From Methylobacterium tarhaniae (GTDB lineage Bacteria; Pseudomonadota; Alphaproteobacteria; Rhizobiales; Beijerinckiaceae), in the NCBI RefSeq assembly GCF_001043955.1, contig NZ_LABZ01000146.1, positions 1 to 36,204 on the forward strand: a stretch of 36,204 nucleotides of DNA, given 5' to 3'. The position numbers were made by a program, and so were the translations under genes. This document shows, piece after piece, positions 16,088 to 22,860 of the stretch. The notes below the pieces were generated by a model. That model saw only the letters and a list, made by a program, of their open reading frames with translations. It did no database searches and was not told where the DNA came from. The stretch's first letter is position 1. Each line of letters starts with the position of its first letter.

Positions 16088-16221
16088 GCCCGCATCACTG
16101 GACCAAAACGCGAACGGCGTCGAGGGTGGCGGGCGCATGCCTGTGCGTGAGGCACCGGAACCTTGCGGCGGCAGCAGCGTCGTCCAACATGGATCGCCCT
16201 TCGCCCATGGAGAGGACCCCG

Positions 16222-16473
16222 ATGCGCGCCCATACCTTCCTGATCCTGGCCCTCGCCGCCGCGCCGTTCCCGGCGCTGGCGCAGAACCAGGTCCCCGTGA
16301 ACCGCTCCCAGCAGGCGGTCGAGGGGATCAACCGCTCGATCGAGTCCCGGGCCGAGTCACGCAGCATCCAGCAGCAGAACCGGTTCGAGACCAACCAGCT
16401 CCAGGGCCAGATCCAGCGCCAGCAGAGCCTGCCCCCGCCGCCGCCGCCGCAGATCATCGTTCCGGGCCGCTGA
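16222..16473 (+). CDS. Small secreted Gln/Asn-rich protein of unknown function
   Basis: An 83-residue protein with a clear signal peptide: MRAHTFLILALAAAPFPALA followed by a likely cleavage before Gln. The mature part is about 62 residues, rich in Gln, Asn, Arg and Ser, probably one helix (residues 30-70), and ends in a run of six prolines and QIIVPGR. No known domain. ATG 16222 follows GGAGAGGACCCCG, a strong ribosome site, so longer upstream starts were rejected. Divergent from uvrD. Probably periplasmic; function unknown. Confidence 0.72.
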   Translation: MRAHTFLILALAAAPFPALAQNQVPVNRSQQAVEGINRSIESRAESRSIQQQNRFETNQLQGQIQRQQSLPPPPPPQIIVPGR

Positions 16474-16487
16474 GGCTCCCGGGACCA

Positions 16488-17051
16488 TCAATGCCTGACC
16501 CGGGCACCGGCGGCCGCGAAGGCCACGGTGTCCGGGCGGGAATGACCGCGAGCCGGGATGCCGATCACGCGGCCGAGATCGTCGGGCCGCGGCAGCCGGG
16601 CATGCGATCCGAGCATGACCGAGAGATTGGCCTGGATGTCCTCCGGGAAGGGCGCCACGCGCCGCGTCGCCGGGTCGACGTGGAGGGACAGGTTCTCGGA
16701 GGTCGCGGCGACCCAGCCCTCGGTGGCGTGACGGATCTCGGAATAGAAGTGGATCCGCTTCTCGTCGAAGGCGACGAGCTGCAGCGTCACGCGCACCCGG
16801 TCATGGAGCACCAGCTCGCGGCGGTAGCGCACATGGACCTCCGCCGCGAAGGTCGTGCCGCGCCCGGTCTCCATGTAGTCGGGCCCGAGGCCGACCACGC
16901 CGAACGCCTCGTCCACCGCCCGGTCGAACAGGACGTGGTAATAGGCCATGTTCAGGTGGCCGTTATAATCGATCCAACCCGGCTCGATCGCCATCGTCGA
17001 TGACACGAACGGCGCGAAGAAGAAGACCGAAACGGGACGGTCGTCAGCCAT
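16488..17051 (-). CDS. Hotdog-fold acyl-CoA thioesterase
   Basis: A 187-residue hotdog thioesterase of the 4HBT/YbgC type. The catalytic signature WIDYNGHLNMAYY lies near residues 25-37, with the family Asp at the start of the hotdog helix. HVRYRRELVLHDRVRV and RIHFYSEIRHATEGWVAATSENL form the central strands. The sequence resembles thioesterases fused to or next to carnitine dehydrogenases (betainyl-CoA hydrolases), but no carnitine gene is nearby, so the substrate is not assigned. The start ATG 17051 follows GGGAG; a much longer open frame upstream overlaps the divergent flavoprotein gene and is spurious. Confidence 0.85.
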   Translation of the reverse strand: MADDRPVSVFFFAPFVSSTMAIEPGWIDYNGHLNMAYYHVLFDRAVDEAFGVVGLGPDYMETGRGTTFAAEVHVRYRRELVLHDRVRVTLQLVAFDEKRIHFYSEIRHATEGWVAATSENLSLHVDPATRRVAPFPEDIQANLSVMLGSHARLPRPDDLGRVIGIPARGHSRPDTVAFAAAGARVRH

Positions 17052-17294
17052 TGTGGGGCTCCCGATCAGGCGCAGGCGGGATGACAAGGGCGCCCAGGGA
17101 CGTACCACGCTTGAATCGGGGATGCACCCCCGGATGCGTTGCACCTTGGGGCAAGGTGTCAGCCCCGGAGCGCACTTCTCCGTGACCGGGCCGCCGGATA
17201 TGCCGGCCGGGAAGCGGCTGCTAGAGTGCCGGCAAAAGGCCGGCGGCTCCTCGATGCAGCCTCGTCCGCCGAAGAACCGTCCGGGAGATCCGCC

Positions 17295-18713
17295 ATGAAC
17301 GCCCCAACCCCCGCCCCGTCGCGCGAGCGCCCTTCCCTCGAGACCGTCGAGGCGGTCATCCGCGAATTGACCGCGCAGTTCGGCAACCGCGTCGTCACCT
17401 CGCAGGCGGTGCGCGAGCAGCATGCCAGCACCCTGACCTGGGTCGCCAACCAGCCGCCGGACGCGGTGGTCTATGCCGGGAGCACCGAGGACGTGCAGGC
17501 CATCGTGCGGGTCTGCGCCGCCCACAAGATGCCGGTCGTCGCCTTCGGCACCGGCACCTCGCTCGAGGGCCACGTCAACGCGCCGTTCGGCGGCATCTCG
17601 ATCGACATGAACGGGATGAACAAGGTGCTGGCGGTCCATGCCGAGGACCTGGACTGCGTGGTCCAGCCCGGCGTGACCCGCAAGGCGGTGAACGAGCACC
17701 TGCGCGACCAGGGCCTGTTCTTCCCGATCGATCCGGGCGCCGACGCCTCGCTCGGCGGCATGGCGGCGACCCGGGCCTCGGGCACCAACGCGGTGCGCTA
17801 CGGCACGATGAAGGACAACGTCCTGTCCCTCACCGCCGTGATGCCGAACGGCGACATCGTCCGCACCAGCCCGCGCGCGCGCAAGACCTCGGCCGGCTAC
17901 GACCTCACCCGGCTCCTGGTCGGCTCGGAGGGCACCTTCGGCATCATCACCGAGCTGACCCTCAAGCTCGCCGGCATCCCGGAGGCGATCTCCGCCGGCG
18001 TCTGCCCCTTCCCGAGCATCAAGGCGGCCTGCGACGCCGTCATCGTGACGATCCAGTCCGGCCTGCCGGTGGCCCGCATCGAACTCCTCGACGAGGTCCA
18101 GGTCGCGGCCTGCAACGCCTATTCGAAGCTGACCCTGCCGGAGACCCCGCTCCTGCTGGTCGAGTTCCACGGTTCCGATGCCAGCGTGCGCGAGCAGGCC
18201 GAGCGCTTCGGCGAGATCGCGGCGGAGTTCGAGGGCGGTCCCTACGAGTGGGCCACGAAGCCCGAGGACCGGACCCGGCTCTGGCAGGCCCGCCACGACG
18301 TCTACTGGGCCGCGGTCGGCATGCGGCCGGGTGCGCGCGTCATCGCCACGGATGTCTGCGTGCCGATCTCGCGGCTGGCCGAATGCGTCGACGCCACCAA
18401 GCGCGACATCGTCGAGAGCGGCATCACCGCGCCGATCGCGGGCCATGTCGGCGACGGCAACTTCCACACCTCGCCCCTCGTCATGATGGACGATCCCGAC
18501 GAGATCGCCCGGGTCACCGGCTTCATCGAGCGCCTGGTCGCCCGCGCCATCGCCATGGAGGGCACCTGCACCGGCGAGCACGGCATCGGCCAGAAGAAGA
18601 TGCGCTTCATGGAGCTGGAGCACGGGCCCGAGGCGCTGAACCTGATGCGCACGCTCAAGCGGGCGATCGACCCGGACAACATCATGAATCCGGGGAAGGT
18701 CGTGGCGGTGTAG
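17295..18713 (+). CDS. FAD-linked D-lactate/glycolate dehydrogenase-type oxidoreductase
   Basis: A 472-residue flavoprotein of the VAO/PCMH family, closest in look to cytochrome-dependent D-lactate dehydrogenase (Dld) and GlcD. The N-terminal FAD domain shows VVAFGTGTSLEGHVNAPFGGISIDM, PGADASLGGMAATRASGTNAVRYGT and GSEGTFGIITELTLKL. The C-terminal substrate domain shows GHVGDGNFHTS (metal and substrate histidines), GTCTGEHGIGQKKMRFM and the closing DPDNIMNPGK. It is full length and lacks the iron-sulfur part of DLD/GlcF fusions. Start ATG 17295 follows GGGAGATCCGCC. Divergent from the thioesterase gene. Electron acceptor (quinone or cytochrome) is inferred. Not linked to the glcE gene at 29437, 11 kb away. 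Confidence 0.92.
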   Translation: MNAPTPAPSRERPSLETVEAVIRELTAQFGNRVVTSQAVREQHASTLTWVANQPPDAVVYAGSTEDVQAIVRVCAAHKMPVVAFGTGTSLEGHVNAPFGGISIDMNGMNKVLAVHAEDLDCVVQPGVTRKAVNEHLRDQGLFFPIDPGADASLGGMAATRASGTNAVRYGTMKDNVLSLTAVMPNGDIVRTSPRARKTSAGYDLTRLLVGSEGTFGIITELTLKLAGIPEAISAGVCPFPSIKAACDAVIVTIQSGLPVARIELLDEVQVAACNAYSKLTLPETPLLLVEFHGSDASVREQAERFGEIAAEFEGGPYEWATKPEDRTRLWQARHDVYWAAVGMRPGARVIATDVCVPISRLAECVDATKRDIVESGITAPIAGHVGDGNFHTSPLVMMDDPDEIARVTGFIERLVARAIAMEGTCTGEHGIGQKKMRFMELEHGPEALNLMRTLKRAIDPDNIMNPGKVVAV

Positions 18714-19029
18714 AGGCCGAAGCCGACGCTCCTGCGGCGCCCGCCGCCACCGCGGCGAGGCGGCCGGGAAGCCTGCCCGCGAGCGAGTTCGCGCGACATC
18801 TGCCGGGAGACCGCGACGCGGCCTCCCTGGCGACCCGGTCGCCGGATCCGCGTTCTGCCGCCGATGCATCCTCGACGTGAGAGAGTGATCGCTGCCACAA
18901 TAGTTAACAAGTCGTAAACGCCCCAACGCAACATGAGACAAAACGACGGTCACTTGAGACGCTGGTCCATTTCTGATTGTCCGCTTTTTTTCTAGAACGT
19001 GTCGCCCCTCACCTTGAGAGACGACGATC
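18714..19029. other. 316-base intergenic region upstream of the RTX subtilase
   Basis: Bases 18714-18880 are GC-rich with no visible gene or strong hairpin. Bases 18890-19010 are AT-rich for this genome (GTTAACAAGTCGTAAAC, and a run of T at 18985-18991) and should hold the promoter of the protease gene. I could not pick a convincing -35/-10 pair: TTGAGA at 18954-18959 has only a poor -10 at the right distance. Confidence 0.4.
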
Positions 19030-21690
19030 ATGATCCCGCGTCAGGTTTCCGCCAGCCCGCTGCAAACGACGACCGATTCGCTGAAAGTCCCGACCGATCC
19101 GCTGTTCGGCTCGCAGTGGCACCTTCTCAACTTCGGACAGAACATCGCGGGCCTGCCGCAGGACCCCAACGCCTACCGGAACGATATCGGCGTCGTACCG
19201 GTGTGGCAGGATTATACGGGCAAGGGCGTGGTGGTGGGCGTCATCGATGACGGCGTCCAGGCGGCGCATCCGGATCTGGCGCCGAACCTGCTGGCCGACA
19301 AGTTCTACGACGTGGACGCCGACGTGGCCGGCAACCCGAACGGGTCCCACGGCACCGCCGCGATGGGCCTCATCCTCGAGGCGCAGAACGGCCTGGGCGG
19401 CGTCGGCGTCGCCTATGGCAGCAAGGGGATCGGCTACAAGCAGAATGAGCAAGGCGAGGAGGGATTTGACGAGACCGTGCGGCGCATGATCGCCGACGGG
19501 GTCGACGTCAGCAGCAACAGCTGGGGCCTCGTGGGAGGGTCCGAGAGCCCGTTCACCTTCGCGAAGGACCAACCCGCGGTCGAGGCGGCCTTGCGGGAGC
19601 TGGCGGAATCGGGCCGGGACGGTTTGGGGATCGTCACCCTCTTCGCGGCCGGCAACGAGCGTGCCGACAAGACCAGCACCCTCTTCGATCCCTTCACCAA
19701 CTCGCCCTACGCGATCACCGTGGCCGCCGCGACAGCCGACGGCACGGTCGCCTCCTACTCCTCGCACGGCCCCAACGTGCTGGTCGCCGCGCCCGGCAGC
19801 GGCAACGGCCCCGAGACCGCCAACGGCATCAACAGCATGGTCACCACCGACCTGCTCGGGACCGACGGCTACAACACGGCCCCGAACGGCGACTACACCG
19901 ACGCCTACGGCACCGGCTTCAACGGCACCTCGGCGGCGACGCCGGTTGCCGCCGGCGTCGTGGCGCTGATGCTGGAGGCCAATCCCCTCCTCGGCTACCG
20001 CGACGTCCAGGAGATCCTGGCCTACAGCGCCGCCACGCCCGAGACGGTGGCGACCTGGAGGACCAACGGCGCCACCGACTGGAACGGCGGCGGTCACCTG
20101 TTCAACGACGACCTCGGCTTCGGCCTCATCGACGCCCACGCGGCGGTGCGGCTGGCGGAGAGCTGGGGTCTCGGGCGCGGAACCCTCGGCGAGGCCGCCG
20201 TGGCGACCTCGAACTTCACCGACGAGGACGGGATCGAGGTCGAGGCCGGTGGCGCCGCGACCGTCAGCGCCACCTTCGTGCAGCCCCTGCGCGTCCAGCA
20301 CGTCACCGTCTCGCTCTCGATGAAGCTGGAGAACGACGCGCCGCTCGAGGACGTGACGGTCACGCTGATCGGACCGGACGGGCAGGTCGTCACCCCCCTC
20401 TTCGATCCGGCCGCCTACAACACCGCTCTGCCCCTTCCCGACGTGCTCACCTACGACTTCGACTCGGTCCAGAACTGGGGCGAGCGGGCCGATGCCGGCG
20501 AATGGACGCTCGCGATCAGCAACGGCAACGCCGGCGCCGACCTGAACCTGACCGCGTCGATCTCGGTGATCGGCGACCTCGACATCGCCGGCAAGAGGCT
20601 CGTCTACACCGACGACTACGCCTGGCTCGGCCGCCGGGACGGCGCGCGCCAGGTCATCGATTCGGATCCCGGCAACCCGGACGCTCTGAACGCCGCCGCG
20701 GTGACGTCGGACACTTACGTGGATCTCGAAGGGGGCGTGGCCTCCATCGCGGGCGTCACCACCCGGATCGCCGACGGCGCGACCTTCAGCCTCATCAACC
20801 TGGGTGACGGCGACGACGTCGTGAATGGCGACGAGCACGACAACTTCGTCAGTGCCGGGCGCGGCGACGACGTCATATACGGCGGCGCTGGCAACGATGC
20901 GCTGTTCGGCGACGACGGCGACGACCGTCTCTCCGGGGACGACGGCAACGATGAGATCTTCGGAGGACGCGGCGACGACTTGCTGCTCGGTCAGGGCGGC
21001 GACGACTTCCTCGATGGCGGCGACGGCCATGACGTCGTCAACGGCGGCGACGGCAAGGACAACATCTTCGGCAGTCTCGGCAACGACATCGTCCTCGGCG
21101 CGGACGGCAACGACTTCATCGGCACCGGTTCCGGCAACGATTTCGGGTCGGGCGGCTTCGGCAACGACGAGGTCCACGGCGAGGAGGGCGACGACCTGCT
21201 GTTCGGCGATGACGGCAATGACGGCGTCTACGGCGAGGCCGGCAACGACATCGTCCATGGCGGCACCGGCAACGACTTCATGACCGGCGATGCCGGCAAC
21301 GACGCGCTGTTCGGCGAGGGCGGCGACGACCAACTGTACGGCGGTGCGGATGCCGACGGATTGTCGGGCGGCGCCGGCGACGACCGGCTCGACGGCGGAG
21401 ACGGGAACGACCTGCTGTTCGGCAATGCCGGCAACGACATCCTGATCGGTGGGGCCGGGGCCGACGTGTTCGCCATCGGCACCGGCGACGGCATCGATGC
21501 CATCCTCGATTTCTCCGCGGAGGACGTGATCGCGTTCAAAAACACCGAGATCGAATCCTTCGGAGACTTCCAGAGCCTGAGCACCCAGCTCGGCGCCGAC
21601 GTCATCATCGCCTATAGCGACTCCGACAGTCTGGTGCTGCAGAACACGCAGCTCTCCACGCTCTCGGCCGCGAACTTCACCTTCGCGTAA
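19030..21690 (+). CDS. Kexin-like subtilase with P domain and C-terminal RTX repeats, type I secreted
   Basis: An 886-residue exported serine peptidase. Residues 25-375 form an S8 catalytic domain: Asp73 (VIDDGVQ), His107 (GSHGTA), oxyanion Asn209 (AAGNE) and Ser301 (NGTSAATP). The VIDDGV and SSNSWG segments match the kexin/furin branch. Residues about 385-515 are a P/homoB domain, with GPDGQVVTPLF and GEWTLAISN. Residues 591-812 carry about two dozen glycine-rich RTX nonapeptides, which bind calcium once outside. The end, ILDFSAEDVIAF and LSTLSAANFTFA, is a serralysin-type C-terminal secretion signal. There is no N-terminal signal peptide, as expected for type I secretion, and hardly any pro-domain. 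ATG 19030 follows GAGAGACGACGATC. No ABC exporter or membrane-fusion gene lies in the window, so transport machinery must be elsewhere. Cleavage target unknown; kexin-like enzymes prefer dibasic sites. Confidence 0.92.
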   Translation: MIPRQVSASPLQTTTDSLKVPTDPLFGSQWHLLNFGQNIAGLPQDPNAYRNDIGVVPVWQDYTGKGVVVGVIDDGVQAAHPDLAPNLLADKFYDVDADVAGNPNGSHGTAAMGLILEAQNGLGGVGVAYGSKGIGYKQNEQGEEGFDETVRRMIADGVDVSSNSWGLVGGSESPFTFAKDQPAVEAALRELAESGRDGLGIVTLFAAGNERADKTSTLFDPFTNSPYAITVAAATADGTVASYSSHGPNVLVAAPGSGNGPETANGINSMVTTDLLGTDGYNTAPNGDYTDAYGTGFNGTSAATPVAAGVVALMLEANPLLGYRDVQEILAYSAATPETVATWRTNGATDWNGGGHLFNDDLGFGLIDAHAAVRLAESWGLGRGTLGEAAVATSNFTDEDGIEVEAGGAATVSATFVQPLRVQHVTVSLSMKLENDAPLEDVTVTLIGPDGQVVTPLFDPAAYNTALPLPDVLTYDFDSVQNWGERADAGEWTLAISNGNAGADLNLTASISVIGDLDIAGKRLVYTDDYAWLGRRDGARQVIDSDPGNPDALNAAAVTSDTYVDLEGGVASIAGVTTRIADGATFSLINLGDGDDVVNGDEHDNFVSAGRGDDVIYGGAGNDALFGDDGDDRLSGDDGNDEIFGGRGDDLLLGQGGDDFLDGGDGHDVVNGGDGKDNIFGSLGNDIVLGADGNDFIGTGSGNDFGSGGFGNDEVHGEEGDDLLFGDDGNDGVYGEAGNDIVHGGTGNDFMTGDAGNDALFGEGGDDQLYGGADADGLSGGAGDDRLDGGDGNDLLFGNAGNDILIGGAGADVFAIGTGDGIDAILDFSAEDVIAFKNTEIESFGDFQSLSTQLGADVIIAYSDSDSLVLQNTQLSTLSAANFTFA
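20800..21465 (+). repeat. Tandem RTX nonapeptide-coding repeats
   Basis: In-frame tandem units of about 27 bases encode GGxGxDxLx-type repeats (for example GGAGNDALF, GDDGDDRLS, GGDGHDVVN, GDAGNDALF), roughly two dozen copies over residues 591-812 of the protease. The recurring GGCAACGAC and GGCGACGAC blocks make the DNA repetitive and open to copy-number change. Confidence 0.85.
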
Positions 21691-22152
21691 TACCAACGGT
21701 CGTTGAAAACGAGCTTTGGTTCCGGTCTCGATTTTTCGCCAAGCCCAAGGTCCCCGACTTCTGAGCTTGGTGTCGAAAATTCGAAACGGGTCAACGGCCT
21801 CGTCGATCTCGGGCTTGCCCGGGATCGACGTTGCTGCGTCAGCATCTCAGGCCGTTGTCATAGTACCGCAGCGCCTCCGAACGGACTTGTTCGAAGGCGC
21901 TGGCTAAGCCCGAAGGGGCGCCGGCGCCGATGCGCCGAACGCTGATGCATCAGCGCGCTGGAACAAGGCGCGCAGGAGCATGCTCCGACGAATCGGTTTC
22001 CGGTTCGTCGGAGGGTGCGCCGCGAAGTCTCGAAGCCTGGAGCATCGCCCGGTCGCCACGCGGCCGGGCGATGCTCTCGCGTCTCGAGGGGTGGCACCGC
22101 CCGCGCCGAGCCCGGACGCCCGTCGCCGCCGGATCGCGGCGGCGCCCCGCCC
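21691..22152. repeat. Cluster of palindromes after the RTX subtilase gene
   Basis: A 462-base gap without a gene, but with at least eight inverted repeats in about 390 bases: 21731-21744/21765-21780 (ATTTTTCG..CCAAGC with GCTTGG..CGAAAAT); CAACGGCCT 21792-21800 / AGGCCGTTG 21849-21857, enclosing a 13-pair stem 21802-21814/21817-21829 and a short GCTG/CAGC stem, a three-way-junction layout; CAGCGCCT 21869-21876 / AGGCGCTG 21895-21902; GGCGCCGGCGCC 21917-21928; CGCTGATGCATCAGCG 21940-21955; GGAGCATGCTCC 21975-21986; CTCCGACGAA 21983-21992 / TTCGTCGGAG 22004-22013; GAGCATCGCCCGG 22040-22052 / CCGGGCGATGCTC 22064-22076. Several share 11-base loops. It is probably a mosaic of dispersed palindromic repeats that also separates the protease from the convergent transpeptidase gene. 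Confidence 0.7.
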
Positions 22153-22737
22153 TTACGGCAGCACCACCACCTTGGTTCCCACCTTCACGCGGTCATACAG
22201 GTCGATCACGTCGCGGTTGGTCATGCGGATGCAGCCCGACGACACCGCCGCCCCGATCGTCTCGGGCTCGTTCGAGCCGTGGATGCGGTAGAGCGACGAG
22301 CCGAGATAGAGCGCGCGGGCGCCGAGCGGGTTGTCGTTGCCGCCGGCCATGTAGCGCGGCAGGTCCGGGCGGCGCTTGATCATCTGCTCCGGCGGGCGCC
22401 AGGACGGCCATTCCTTCTTCATCGTCACGGTCTTGGTGCCGGACCACGAGAAGCCCTCGCGGCCGACGCCGACGCCGTACTGGATCGCCTCCTGATCGGG
22501 CAGGATGTAGTAGAGCCGGCGCTGGCTGGTCGAGATCACCACCGTGCCGGGCTTGTAGGGGCTGTTCCAGCCGATGGTCTGGCGCGGCACGCCCTGCTGG
22601 CGGAACACCGTCAGGAAGTCGGCGATCGGCCCGCGGTCGAGCAGGCCGATCGCCTGGGCCGGAACGGCAAGCGCCAGCAGGGCGGCAGTGGCCAGAAGCG
22701 GCCTCAACAGGCGCCGCGGCGCGGTCTCACGGGTCAT
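22153..22737 (-). CDS. L,D-transpeptidase (YkuD domain), exported
   Basis: A 194-residue periplasmic peptidoglycan cross-linking enzyme. An N-terminal signal peptide (basic RRLLRP, hydrophobic LLATAALLALAVPAQA) ends near residue 29. The YkuD domain follows: VVISTSQRRLYYILPD, YGVGVGREGFSWSGT and the active-site motif HGSNEPETIGAAVSSGCIRM with His153 and catalytic Cys169. Such enzymes make 3-3 cross-links or attach proteins to the wall. It lies 123 bases downstream of the Cdc48-like gene on the same strand, so co-transcription is possible but not compelling. ATG 22737 follows GGGAGGGGGACC, a very strong ribosome site. Confidence 0.93.
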   Translation of the reverse strand: MTRETAPRRLLRPLLATAALLALAVPAQAIGLLDRGPIADFLTVFRQQGVPRQTIGWNSPYKPGTVVISTSQRRLYYILPDQEAIQYGVGVGREGFSWSGTKTVTMKKEWPSWRPPEQMIKRRPDLPRYMAGGNDNPLGARALYLGSSLYRIHGSNEPETIGAAVSSGCIRMTNRDVIDLYDRVKVGTKVVVLP

Positions 22738-22860
22738 GGTCCCCCTCCCGTTCGAATGTGGTCGAACGGGTTGGCCGCCGGGCTGTGGCGATAACGTGGC
22801 AGAAACACAGGCCGGGCGGCCCGTGGTGCATCTGCGCCACAGGCCGCCGCGGGCGCCCGC

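Noticed and set aside
13604..16150. A 848-residue open frame opposite uvrD
   Set aside because: It mirrors uvrD, whose helicase motifs are complete. The product is low-complexity (Arg, Gly, Ala, His) with no domain, as is usual for the antisense frame of high-GC genes.
17052..19031. Long upstream extension of the thioesterase frame
   Set aside because: It overlaps the D-lactate dehydrogenase-type gene entirely on the opposite strand; the hotdog protein starts naturally at ATG 17051.
20800..21465. CRISPR-like regular repeats
   Set aside because: The units are contiguous, in frame and encode GGxGxD nonapeptides; there are no unique spacers.
19009..21696. An 895-residue frame opposite the RTX protease with VVA-rich repeats
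   Set aside because: The regular repeats are only the reverse reading of the RTX nonapeptide DNA. The protease frame has the triad and secretion end.
21691..22152. Insertion sequence remnant with transposase
   Set aside because: No transposase-like frame and no clear target duplication are visible; only palindromes.
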